Program-made: the position numbers and the translations under genes
Notes under the pieces: generated by a model
The model's database searches: none
Told to the model about the DNA's origin: nothing
The model's input: only the letters and a program-made list of their open reading frames with translations
DNA from: Ichthyophonus hoferi
Lineage: Eukaryota; Opisthokonta; Ichthyosporea; Ichthyophonida; Ichthyophonidae
Direction of reading: 5' to 3'
Assembly: GCA_002751075.1 (NCBI GenBank)
Contig: NAOQ01000268.1
Location: forward strand, 68,825-89,970
DNA: 21,146 nt
In this document: in pieces, positions 1 through 10,348 of the stretch
Layout of the letters: the number at the start of each line of letters is the position of its first letter
Position numbering within the stretch: position 1 is the stretch's first letter

Positions 1-56
1 ATATAACAGTATATGGGTATATAGTAGTATATAACAGTATATAGGTATATAATAGT
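1..56. repeat. 28-bp tandem repeat, two copies
   Basis: A TA-rich unit beginning atataacagtatat starts at 1 and again at 29, so the period is 28 bp. It lies in the intron upstream of the first visible exon of the folate dehydrogenase gene and may continue beyond the left edge. Confidence 0.7.
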
Positions 57-144
57 ATGTATAAAATATTAGTCTAACCAAACATCTCACTCTACTGTTC
101 TATTCTATTAATACCCTCTCATTTCCACCGTGATAATAACCCAG

Positions 145-1726
145 CGAGATAGTTGGTAGACCCTTAGCAGCTCTTCTAGCCAATGATGGAGCTAAGGTGT
201 ACTCTGTAGATGTAGATGGCATCTTCCTCTTCACTAGGGGAGAGGGTATACGGCTAAGCAAACATAAGGTAGATAGGGTATAGTGGAGTATAGTAGGATA
301 AAATAGTGTAGAATAATGTAGCACAATGTAATGTAGTATAACAGTTAATTTTATAATGACAAGGCATGATGTAATTGGCAATATGGATCATTTTAAAAAC
401 TTAAATCTAATGCTCCAAGAAAAAAGTTTTAACTATCCAATGGGTGGCTATTGTTACTTTACTGTCAAAAAATCTTACCCCAGATTTTCATAGTTGTTTT
501 TATTCTCTGAATTGAAAATAATATTTATTATTTAACATAGTTTTAATAATTTTGCACCAATAGCATTTTCTCTTTTTTACTCAACCTAGTGATTTGATAT
601 TTTGATTGGTCCATTTAATATGACAAGATTTTGCGATTCTATTGAAAAAAAAATTTTTGAATTATATTCTCTACTGTCATAGGCGCATCGTATAATATGT
701 AATTATTAAATATCTCCATCACAGTCATTACTAATTGGATGGTTCATAGCAAGGATAAAATTAATGATCCTGGTCCTATCAGATAGTGGAATGCGATCTG
801 ACTTTAGACCAATGTCTGTCCATGTCTGATATTGTGATAGCTGGGGTACCCAGTAAGGATTATAAGGTAGTAAATTGATTGGATTAGACAAGCTAATTAA
901 TTGCATATCATCTGCAGCATATATATTAGTGGTTGATTGTATTTTAAGTATTAGGATAAATTATACCATTATATTTCTCTATTTATTGATTATTTTTTAT
1001 CTTTTATTTATAAAACCTATCGTAAGACCTCTTTATATATATTATATTTTAATGAAAATGTTTAATTCGTTATTGTAATTAATATTATTCACTATATAAA
1101 GTGATCTATGTTTATATATATATATATAATTAGATGGCCACGTGTGATGTTCAAGTAGACCAATCAAGCATGCTGCAGGTTAAATAATTGTAGTTTAAAC
1201 TATATACTATGCTAATAATTTTAAACCATTAAAATTTAACTAGTAATGTATATACGTACATATAGGTGGACACTGCAAAACTTAAAGATGGTGTGGTTTG
1301 CATCAATTTTGCAACAGCCAATAATCTTGAAGCTGATGTCACAGAGAGGGCCTCATTGGTTGTCAAGCAGATAGGGAAGGTATGGTATGTGTTTAAAGGT
1401 GTCAAAAATAATATATATAACACTACGCCACAAAGAGTAATAATAAGAACTAACCAAAGATTAATAACAGAACCATCATATAGTAAAATGAAACCAAAGC
1501 ACTGGCAATACTCCAATCAATCCTTCTAATCATCCAATCATTCACATGGTTCTAATCTACATATTTTCCCTTACATGAGCAGGTCACCGTGGCAATGCTA
1601 CAACGAAACCTTCTGCGGCTCTGCCAATCACAGCTTGCTGCCAAAGCAATGGTTAATGAATGTGAACTAGATAAAACGTCCAATGCAGGATTGGCTACTA
1701 CAGTCAGTGCATCAGGTCCTTCATAG
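145..1726 (+). CDS. MTD1: Methylene-tetrahydrofolate dehydrogenase, NAD-type (yeast MTD1-like), C-terminal four exons
   Basis: The enzyme oxidises 5,10-methylene-tetrahydrofolate to 5,10-methenyl-tetrahydrofolate with NAD+, in cytosolic one-carbon metabolism. I read exons 145-268, 783-866, 1266-1379 and 1583-1726 (stop TAG 1724-1726); the introns are GT-AG and the phases join cleanly, giving 154 residues. Exon one enters with one base of a split codon and reads EIVGRPLAALLANDGAKVYS, the Rossmann-fold motif of this family, then a TRGEG segment. Exon two has SDIVIAGVPSKDYK. Exon three has LKDGVVCINFA and later ERASL. Exon four has VTVAMLQRNLLRL. These match the yeast monofunctional NAD enzyme better than the animal bifunctional MTHFD2 type, whose equivalent region reads like GAAVIDVGIN and PGGVGPMT. 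The yeast protein is about 320 aa, so the N-terminal half, with most of the folate-binding part, lies off the left edge. A possible poly(A) signal follows at 1782. The family is secure; the cofactor is inferred from family resemblance only. Confidence 0.9.
269..350. repeat. Degenerate 5-bp-period tract at an intron start
   Basis: Directly after the donor site at 269 the intron reads in 5-base steps such as ggtat, agtgg, agtat, agtag, gataa and aatag up to about 350. It is one of several tracts in the window with a degenerate pentanucleotide period of the form ATANN. Confidence 0.6.
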
Positions 1727-1741
1727 GCATTTTATATACTA

Positions 1742-1751
1742 CCATATATGG
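1742..1751. promoter_or_regulatory. Perfect CArG-box-like palindrome
   Basis: The decamer ccatatatgg fits the serum response factor consensus CC(A/T)6GG. It lies 16 bp after the stop codon of the folate dehydrogenase gene. Identical decamers occur at 17579 and 18804 inside DAP3 introns, and the partial form tatatatgg is common in the window, so this is more likely part of a repeated motif than a working site. Confidence 0.25.
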
Positions 1752-1781
1752 CTATCTTAAAGTTTCTCAGTAGATTATTCT

Positions 1782-1787
1782 ATTAAA
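1782..1787 (+). promoter_or_regulatory. Candidate poly(A) signal ATTAAA
   Basis: This is the common variant hexamer attaaa, 56 bases after the TAG stop of the folate dehydrogenase gene. In such AT-rich DNA the hexamer also arises by chance. Confidence 0.35.
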
Positions 1788-2379
1788 GATCCCATTCTGC
1801 TTCCAATGAATGGTTGAAAATTTGAGGGTTTTTTGTTTTATTACTATACGTGTATTATTAACTCAATGATGAAGAATTTTTAAATTTTGATATTACTATA
1901 CTTGAAATGGTCAAATTATAAATCTATATTTAAAATTTAAAGTATCTGTTGAAGTAAACCGCCTTCTATATATAGCTTTATAGCCAAAACCTTAATGACG
2001 CCTAACATCAATACTTTTACTGTTTATCTTGTAATTAGCCTCTAAATGTTAAAATGTGCTTTTTCTCAATAGTCAAAACCTGGACATTAATTGATGTTAA
2101 TTAGTTAGTTAAATGGCAATACCAATTATATTTAATTAAAGGACAAATATTTAGGGTAGTCTCCAATGTAATTTTACTATGGTTTTAAATAGAGTGAGTT
2201 ATTTAATTTAAACCCCATGATTGGTAGTTTATAATTTCCAATGTATTAAGTAAGTTTCTATCTGATCCTTCGACTAGTTACCTGATGATTTGCTTTTAGA
2301 GACTGTTCAAAATTGTATTTTGTACCTTTGATGAAAGAAAAGGGTTGAAACTGTGCAATCATATATTTCAATCCATTAT

Positions 2380-2640
2380 AATATAATATAACATAATATA
2401 GTATAGGGCTATATAATATTACATAATATAGTATAATATCATATAATATGTTGCCATAAAATGGTAATATACTATGACTTAATAAAATATAATACAATAT
2501 AACGTAATATACTGTAATACAGTCTATTTTAATACAATATACTATAAACAAATGTTGGATAGGATAATATAACATAGTATAATATAGTACAACATAATAC
2601 AATGTAATATTTTATACTATAGTATAATATATAAAAGTAT
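2380..2640. repeat. Degenerate AT tract with 5-bp period
   Basis: Low-complexity sequence in repeated steps such as ataat, ataac, atagt and atact. The long minus-strand reading frame across it (many Y, I and L residues) is a product of the repeat and not a gene. Confidence 0.7.
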
Positions 2641-2879
2641 GTGTATGCATCACCTTCATTATAAAGTTTATATTTACTCTGTATTTCTCTATTTTAATTC
2701 CTTTCTAATCCTCTATTGTTGCTCCGGTATATATCCAATTATGTGATTAAAACCTTTAATCACAATTATTTGCCCATTACAATCAATAATTAAATCATAT
2801 TATTTTATAGTTATTAACGTGGGTTAATATTAAATTGATTTGGAATTGACGTGCACAAATTTGTTGCAATTATATGCAA

Positions 2880-3205
2880 GTAAAACGTGGGATATAGTGG
2901 AATATTGAACAGTTATGTGATATAGTATAGTAATATAATATTGTATAGTAAAATAATACTATATATTATCATATAGTATAGTATAATATATTGTAATATA
3001 ATACAGTATAGTAGTATAATATAAAATAATATATCATGGTATAATATAGTATAGTAATATAGTATAATGTAACTTTACAAAATATAATGTTATATCATAA
3101 AGCAATATAATAGAGTATAATAGAATATAATATAATATTATGTAATATAATAAAGTTCTATACAATGTAATAAAATATATTACAATATTTTATAATATAA
3201 TATAA
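2880..3205. repeat. Degenerate AT tract with 5-bp period
   Basis: A second long tract of the same type, with steps such as atagt, ataat and atatt, ending before a more complex stretch at about 3210. It has no coding potential apart from repeat translation. Confidence 0.7.
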
Positions 3206-3556
3206 TGCAACATTCTACAAAACCATTAACTCTGATGGAACACGTAGCTCAGCCGATTAGTTGGTAACAAGTAAATCATGAAATGATCAATATAATATTA
3301 TTTTATTGAATGTTATTCTTACACAGTTGAAATGATTTAGCAATGTCACAATGTAAACATTTACCTTAATAAGGTAGTTGACAAAAAAATAATCCAAATA
3401 CACTAGTTCTTGTATATGATGCATTGGTTTCTGAATCACTGGAGGTAATTCTATCATATAATACATAGACTTTAGTATCTAAGATTAAGTACTTGATTAA
3501 GTATCATTAAGTATAAACGTACAATTATAAAAGAAGGTTAGTCGTGTTAAGCTTAA

Positions 3557-3766
3557 TTATAGCTCTAAACACAGTATATGATTTGAGAATGGAAACCAAC
3601 AAGTAGACCTAAGAAATGTTAAATATAAATAAAAAAATCTATTGGCAGGTGCTTGATTAGAGCAACAAAATTGATTCTCTTGAATGAAGATTAATCTGAT
3701 CAAATGTCTAGAAGCTTCAAGAAAAGTCAATAAAAGATATTGGCTACGTCCATAAGAATCGCACAC
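3557..3766 (-). other. Open frame of unknown status, leucine-rich
   Basis: A minus-strand frame of 69 codons containing SQYLLLTFLEASRHLIRL followed by a cysteine pair. An overlapping minus frame just upstream (about 3825-3730) is also open and reads like protein (YTLEIGNICNVLNMC), but ends inside this one in another frame. I recognise no family. These could be exons of an unidentified minus-strand gene, decayed coding sequence or chance. No convincing splice pair joins it to its neighbours. Confidence 0.2.
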
Positions 3767-3997
3767 ATATTCAACACATTACATATGTTGCCAATCTCGA
3801 GAGTATATTTCTTAGCATTCATTTTGAATTCAACAGGAGACTAGGTATTCATCTCAATATTAAAGACAATACAACAATCATATACCATATAACAGCAATT
3901 GGCTAAATTACACGTTTATCAGAAATAGAAGATGAAAATCTGACTTTACAGTTCAGTACATTAGGGAATTGGATGGAACTAGATCCAAATCTCAATA

Positions 3998-4062
3998 ATA
4001 GCATATTATACCATACTATATAATAACATATCACATTATGTCATAGCATAACATAATATATC
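3998..4062. repeat. Short AT tract with 5-bp period
   Basis: Steps such as catat, tatac, catac and ataac repeat across about 65 bases. The composition resembles the larger tracts at 2380 and 2880. Confidence 0.45.
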
Positions 4063-4250
4063 AGTTGACCTCAAAGAAGAGTCTACAATAGATACTGAAG
4101 ATAGCTGTAGTATCTAAATTGTAGTGGTATGCTATCACGGCTATCCTTTTAGCATTAGCCATCATTTATACATAAAAAGAAAGAGAAATCAACAATCGAA
4201 TTAATGCAGGGCATTAGTGGTGTTATAGAATTAGTGGCTAGATTGATTAC

Positions 4251-4436
4251 CTTGTGGAGGTTCTCAGTATCTCCTGTAATCATTGTCTCCTTGAGGATGG
4301 CTGTTTTCAGATCAGTTACACATCTTTAGAAGAAGTCTAATGCGCTCATTCTTCTCAGTGTCCACTACAAATGGATGTCTCTGAGTTGTATTCTGCATTG
4401 CAGGTATCAAGATAAATGGATCTCGAAGATATGCTT
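4251..4436 (-). pseudogene. Coding-like block with a frame change, family unknown
   Basis: On the minus strand a good acceptor (attattag, ending 4437) is followed by a frame reading EAYLRDPFILIPAMQNTTQ, then HPFVVDTEKNERIRLLLKMC, which stops at TGA 4314-4312. The next frame over continues at 4313 with DLKTAILKETMITGDTEN and ends at a plausible donor (aag followed by gtaatc, 4250). The two halves read like one helical, charged protein segment with a single-base frame change near 4316. That would fit a decaying host gene, a sequence error, or two unrelated chance frames. I do not recognise the family. A possible upstream partner is the minus frame near 4713-4928, but the join is unproven. Confidence 0.3.
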
Positions 4437-4712
4437 CTAATAATGTCACTAGTATATTAATGTATAGATAGCAGTGATTGGGTTGAAGTTTATTAATATA
4501 AATGTATAAAGTTATACTATAGGGTAGATAGGTGAGACATAGCGGTAGATGATATTTTTTTTCTCAAATTACCAGGGGTATATGTATTCTGGGATGCACA
4601 AAATAATAGTTGCTATACCATAGTATATAGTAACTAATATGCATATAATATGTTGAATATAGCTGCATATAAAACATAGTCCAAGTAACTATATGTATAA
4701 TTATCTAATTGT

Positions 4713-4928
4713 TTAATGCTGACTTCTGAAGTAGTCTATATATAAAATGCTATATTTTGAAATTATAAAATGGTTCCGTCTGAAACAAACTGGAGACTCT
4801 TGATTCTGTAGTGATAACAAATAAATACTATACTGTTTGTATCCTAAATTTTCTGCGTGCAATAGTTGGTTGCCACCCTGAATATGAGGTAAGATAATTA
4901 TAATTACTACACATGCTGAAATTGACAA
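4713..4928 (-). other. Open frame of unknown status
   Basis: A minus-strand frame with an acceptor-like site (catattcag) in front of GGNQLLHAENLGYKQYSIY, open to a TAA near 4713. The plus strand over the same bases can also be read as an exon: acceptor gattctgtag, residues ITNKYYTVCILNFLRAIV, donor gag followed by gtaaga at about 4890. The two readings are mutually exclusive and neither identifies a family firmly. Confidence 0.2.
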
Positions 4929-5115
4929 TAATAACTACAACATCATGTTGACAATTACTGCATGGGTTGATATCGCCATATAATACTAAGATATAATAAC
5001 ATTTTTTAGTGAAATTATGACCTGTTCCTTTTAAGAATATTTTCAATAGATAGTATAAGTTTCAGTTGCAGTGGTAGGCGTTTTATAAAAGGCGTATACA
5101 CCGACTCTATAGGTA

Positions 5116-5445
5116 TCAGACTGTAGTAATTATACATCTGTCTATATCAGAGGGAATCGATGCTTTGATTCGCTTAGGTGTTAATGTGGATATTGCACAA
5201 TGAAACCGATCAGTAAGAGGTGCTATATTAAGATGTAAATAATAAATATTTTTACTTTTTGATGTTAGTATACAGTTCTCTGACTTCTGAATGATTGAGA
5301 GATCTGGACATTGATTATCGTATTTGAGTGCCAACGATGAACTAGACCTTACAATAACAGTGCGATGAATATGTACATACATCTTGTGATATTGTTTGAT
5401 TAAATAATCAAACGCCAAGTTTTGTGTGTTACAAGTTAACTCCAA
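5116..5445 (-). other. 109-codon open frame, unknown
   Basis: This is the longest frame in the spacer that is not made of repeats, open for 109 codons on the minus strand. It starts from a TTG at 5445 preceded in frame by a stop; the first ATG is internal. The residue mix is ordinary (C, H, R and S all present), but no motif is recognisable. At this base composition a frame this long is unusual but not impossible by chance. It could be a single exon of an undescribed gene or a relic. Confidence 0.25.
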
Positions 5446-7914
5446 TCAGCCGATGACTGCCAATTGTGAGAAATGTGCCTTTCATTAATTGCTTCTGTTT
5501 CCCTTTATACCTTCGTGATCTTTGCTTACCGATCGTAAAAATTCTTATTGGCCAATACCATTCACAAATGATCACTACCCACTAGAATTTTCCAATCTTA
5601 TCTCGATATTCAAATACTATTGTATCCTCATTTGAATGGCATGTTAACTATTTTCCTCAAATAATGCAAGTGTTCACATACCACATGCTACATATTGACA
5701 AATCAATTTACCTGTTGAAGACGGTATTCAATTAACTAATATAAACTGATCATTTCATTATCCGCTTGTTATCAGAATAAATATTTTGCCTAAAGTTATA
5801 AAAATAATTTAAATTGGGTTATATTTATTCACCAAATTGTATTGGATAACTATATTACCTATAATAATCTCCTCATTGGTATAATCCAAGACTAATTATG
5901 ATACAGAGTGGTCCTACATTATTATAGATATATGTTATTATATTCATAATGATCTATATATATATTAAAAATATGATTTCAATTATGCGATAATCATGAC
6001 TACTGACATGTGCAATTATTATTTTTATTGTTATTATTATTATTACTCCTATATAGATCTCTATGGGTTATACTAAACTTAAATTTCCTTCTTATTAATC
6101 ATCCAATTATTATACAATCACAAAATATCATACATTTTTATTTTTTAACCTAGGCTTTCAGTGCCATGATGCCATATATCTCACTAAGGAGATACTAAGA
6201 TAAAGTGACCTTTCAATACATTTCTAAAGATAGAAATATTAAAAGATGAATCCGTTAGTCCCTCAATAGTTTTTCTTTGAATGTTTTATACTACTTCAAT
6301 ACTTATTGTGTGATACCTACGACTTCTTTGATTAATTTTGGTTTATACTTCAGCATTGTATTATTAAACTCAAGCACCTAATAACACAACGTCACATGTG
6401 GTAAAACACACAAATTTTAATTTTAGTATTATGGTTGTTTCTATTTTCAATATACTCCTTCTATGCTTTCCTCTCCTGTATACCAACTACCTGATTTTGA
6501 TATATGTTCTTGTTGTTTCCAACTCAAACGGCACGTTATTCAAGTAATGAATTGTAAATCAACAACCCTACATATGTACATAATTTTTTGCTCTTAAATA
6601 ATAATTATTTATAATAAAAATCCTATAATATAGCTTGGATAAATATTACCAATTCTGATTTTTCATTAAATAATATACATCAACACTTCGACTATAGAAT
6701 GATGATTAATAAAATGTGAATCAAATCAAATTACTATTGGCTAGTAATCATATTTTGTTTTATATCTTAGTGTTGCTTTGCACCAATCATTTGAAAAGAA
6801 AACTTAAAAAAGCGCGCCATAAGCACTACACTGTGTATAATAATAATACATATATGACATACAGTTCTCTGCATCTTGCTGGGGTATATTCTTAGGCTAT
6901 CAATTGAGATAGATACAACCATTTCTTTAAAAAATAAATATATATATTTGTATTTTTATAAACAATATTGAACATCTTTTGGGGTTAGTATGGTTTTTGT
7001 TTTTTATAGCTAAAAATATTTGTTAAAAACACTACTATCGAATCTAACTGTATGGTATATTAGTAGTCCATAAACAGCAACACGGTTTAATTAGCCAATA
7101 CAAATGTGATTACGATATATCGGCATTACAGTTTCGTGATTTTATTACCATTGCTTATGTTAAGCTAGGATTGCAAACAAATCATATATAGACTAGTGGG
7201 TTTAATCTCATCGGTCAGAAAATCTAAAAAGTGTGAAATGATATTTTTTAAAAAATAAAATACCATATAAAATACCATAAGTTATAATAAATAAATTTAA
7301 ATATTTTATATATTTTTTAAAAATATTATATAATCATATTGCATTTAAATTTAATATAATAAAGTCTAAATACAGAAAATATTTTCCTAACTAATCCAGC
7401 AACGTACAAATACTTTTACACCCCTTTTAGGATTAATCCGGTGAGATATTTCCCGTCAACATTCTATCTTGTACAACTATCATAAAAACAATTATAAAAA
7501 TCCAATATTTCAAGAAATTTCATGTTAAACTAACGCGCCTACATTTAAACTATTGACAATTGCAAAGAAGAAGAAAATTCAATTTCTTTTAAAAAAATGC
7601 TAAATTTTATTTTAAAAATAAATAAATATTTTTTATTTAAACTTAATTTTTAATAAGTACTCACCAATATTTTATCCACACTTTTCACCAATATGTGAAA
7701 TTTCTTTGCAAGTTATTTTTAAGCGGAGATTAGTTACAACTTGAATATACAAGATAGTTATACAAAGCCATGGGCCCAGGAATTAAACACAAATGCAACA
7801 CGCGTACATTATTCCATTTGCTGCTATTATATATATGCATACTTGAGTACTAACAAATACATAACTACATACAACTGTATAAGAACATATAAGTAACTTG
7901 CCCTAAACTACAAT

Positions 7915-8837
7915 ATGGTGTCAAAGAATGAATACACACATTGTTGTGTATTGGAGAAGGGAAAGAGATGTGGTAAGGAGGCTATAGCCTTTGTTTTCAC
8001 TAAGAAACTACAAAAGATTGTTGCACAAAAGAAGCTGCCTTTTTCTGTTGCTCCTCGTGCAGGTCATTCTAGAGTGTGTGGTATGCACAGGAGGACACTA
8101 GTTAGTCATAGGAGACTAGGGGAAACAGCCAAGGATGCTAACATTGCTAATGGCAACCAGGAGATATTGGTATGTTGTACATTCCCTTTCTTCCTTTTTT
8201 GTAAGATAGTGTATGTAGGTGGCACTATAATATTCATTATATTGCTCTTTACTATATTATATTTTATCAGTAATAATAAATTGTTAATTATAGTTATAAA
8301 AAGAAAATAAAATCCTTTTAACTTATAGAACATCTTGGAGCATGTGTTGGAGCATGTTTTGGGAAGGTGATTGGTAATTACAACTTCTTAATACTAACTG
8401 CAAGGTTTTTTCTATTATTGAACCAAGTTTCTTTTACATGATAACAAAAACATCCATGTACTAGTGCGGTTTTTGTTTTTATATAAACCTTGCTGATATT
8501 AACTATATTAGCATTTTGTTTTGATACATCAGTAGCTTTTAACTCCTTCACTTGTCAGTCTTAAATTAAAAGAATTATACTATAGGGATAACAGATAACA
8601 TACTAACATCTACCCTACTATCCCACCACCTAGGTTGACTTCACTTCTATGAACATACAGTTTTTAAAGAAATATAAAGACCATTACAAGTTGAACATCT
8701 CTAATCATCACAAAACGGAGTTGGTATCTGCTGTCTTGAAACATTTTGAGACAATACCCGTCAATGAAGGGAAGGACATCACCTTCTTCCTACATAATGC
8801 TCATAGGAAGAAAGAACAGAACTTGATAATGTTATAA
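7915..8837 (+). CDS. SAP30: SAP30, Sin3/HDAC corepressor subunit
   Basis: SAP30 is a nuclear adaptor of the Sin3-histone deacetylase complex: an N-terminal zinc finger binds DNA and phosphoinositides, and a C-terminal domain binds the PAH3 region of Sin3. I read exons 7915-8169 and 8634-8837 (TAA stop), both phase 0, giving 152 aa. Cysteines at residues 10, 11, 19 and 55 and histidine 58 reproduce the C-C-x7-C-x35-C-x2-H spacing I recall for human SAP30L. QKIVAQKKL lies between them. Residues 94-105 (QFLKKYKDHYKL) and 120-130 (LKHFETIPVNE) match the Sin3-binding domain. The intron has donor gtatgt and a tactaac branch site. The ATG has A at -3 and G at +4. Human SAP30 and SAP30L are 220 and 183 aa; here the N-terminal leader and the acidic linker after the finger are short. 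The gene stands alone, with 6 kb of spacer upstream. Confidence 0.94.
8601..8607 (+). promoter_or_regulatory. Branch-point consensus in the SAP30 intron
   Basis: The heptamer tactaac equals the strict yeast-type branch consensus and lies 26 bases before the acceptor at 8632-8633. It supports the acceptor choice. Confidence 0.6.
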
Positions 8838-9468
8838 GATAATTATGTTCACTAGATGGATTATATCTAGCTTAAGGATGGTAAAGAAAAATAAGAGAGA
8901 TGTAATGAACTTCATTTCGATTATTTTTTTTTTAAAGACAATGATTACTTTACAGTGCGAATGAGAAGTAATTTTGGTTTTTTATATATAACTAAAATTA
9001 TACTTATTAAAATACAGCTGGTGAGTTTAAAGTGTGTGACAGGGTCCACATGAAACAAATATATATAATAGAATTGAGTAGGGAAATATAGTATACAGAT
9101 AGGTATAGTACAATATTGGGATTGTTATTGCAAGTTACTAATCTATGCTGACAGATATATACGGAAGCATATAAAATAAAATATACAACAGGACTTTTTA
9201 TAGTTTAATTTCATTTTATTTTATAATTATTTCGGTAGCAATATCGTATCATATGCACATTGCATATAAAAGATTTTTTTTACAACATTAACAGTTTTCC
9301 AAGAGCCTTAAGATTATGTCATTCATAAATTCTATCGTAAGGTGGGATGCAGAGCCACATTTACAAATTTAAATATCCTTTATTATTGAACTAATCTTTA
9401 GTAATTGTTTAATATACAATGATTTATAGCGAATTAAAAACAGTCGTCAACCCACAATTATATTATGA

Positions 9469-9672
9469 TTGGCTTACTGTATCCTAAGAAATCGATTGGA
9501 TGAAAAACTTAATAACAAATTTGGAATGAATTTAACGAATAAGAAGGTCACTAAAATATATTCAATGATATATAAAAGGAATTATTGGCTAATCAATCTG
9601 GAGAGCCATGCTGAAAGGTATGATTGGCTGGAAGAAGGGCCAAATGATAAAATATATTACCATTCTTTCTAA
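9469..9672 (+). other. 67-codon open frame, unknown
   Basis: The frame opens after a TGA and is read from a TTG at 9469; the first ATG is at 9526, leaving 48 codons. The product is charged and rich in W, Y, N and K, with segments RLDEKLNNKFGMNLTNKK and ERYDWLEEGPNDK. Unlike the repeat-derived frames it reads like protein. The first part loosely resembles the helical C-terminal region of some IS4/IS1634-type transposases, but not enough to assign it. Possible explanations are an exon of an unknown gene, a fragment of a transposon, or chance. Confidence 0.25.
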
Positions 9673-9790
9673 TTTTAAAATCCAATGGAATCTACGAATT
9701 AAACCACTTTAAACATTTTTATGCCGTAGGGGGGATATTTATATAACCATGTTTTCCCAGAATACTGCGAAATATATGACTAATACGTAC

Positions 9791-9816
9791 ATATATATAT
9801 ATATATATATATATAT
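9791..9816. repeat. (AT)13 microsatellite
   Basis: A pure AT dinucleotide run of 26 bases in the spacer. Confidence 0.9.
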
Positions 9817-10339
9817 TACGATTTCCACTCAATAAACAATTAACTAAGTAAGGTTACTTATTAACAAAAGGCTTTTGAGAAAAAATTTATCTGTTATATT
9901 TATTTCGTCTATAATTTCATATTAATGTACTGATGATCTTTGACTTGTGCTCCACTTATGTGTACACTACATGTGGCTATGCTTTATATTAACACTCCCA
10001 TGGTTTTATAATGGATTTATATTGTTTTATCAAGAATTTATATACTTGTCAAGGAGAAATAACATAAGAAAAAAGATAATATAATGACAAAACGGACAAT
10101 ATCGCAATATACTTAAACTAAAGTATATAAATAGAGGCATAAATATTCATTTATAGACAGCTACATTATATATAATTATATAGATAGCTATATCAAAAAA
10201 AAAATATATATATAACTACGCATATATAAATATAAATATGCAAATACATAAATATTGAGTATAGATATATATTTTTAATGTAAGATTTGATATACCTCTC
10301 TATATAAATAGCTTTATGTCTAAGATCAATTATAAAATT

Positions 10340-10348
10340 GGCGGGAAA
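10340..10348. promoter_or_regulatory. E2F-like site
   Basis: The nonamer ggcgggaaa is the reverse complement of the E2F consensus TTTCCCGCC and is striking in AT-rich DNA. It lies about 420 bp upstream of the acetyltransferase start codon. Function is not shown. Confidence 0.25.

Larger units (their letters stand above)
1727..7914. other. Long spacer without a confident gene
   Basis: About 6.2 kb between the folate dehydrogenase gene and SAP30. 1727-2380 and 5460-7914 are AT-rich sequence in which I see no coding pattern. 2380-2640 and 2880-3205 are 5-bp-period AT tracts. Parts of 3550-5450 have higher sequence complexity and hold several open frames, listed separately, that I could not join into a gene. 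7680-7914 immediately upstream of SAP30 presumably carries its promoter, but no clear TATA or initiator element stands out against the AT-rich background. Confidence 0.6.

Noticed and set aside
1229-1516. 95-codon minus-strand frame opposite exon three of the folate dehydrogenase
   Set aside because: It is a shadow of the plus-strand exon, which matches the MTD1 family.
2258-2602. 114-codon minus-strand frame rich in Y, I and L
   Set aside because: It runs through the 5-bp-period AT tract and has the residue pattern of repeat translation.
3245-3264. tRNA-like A box (tagctcag ... ttgg)
   Set aside because: No matching B box (GGTTCGANTCC), acceptor stem or anticodon arm follows at the required distance.
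8329-8366. Possible extra SAP30 exon between acceptor acttatag and a GT at 8367
   Set aside because: Its 38 bases break the frame into the next exon, and the next donor puts a stop in frame. Joining 8169 directly to 8634 gives the family-like sequence without it.
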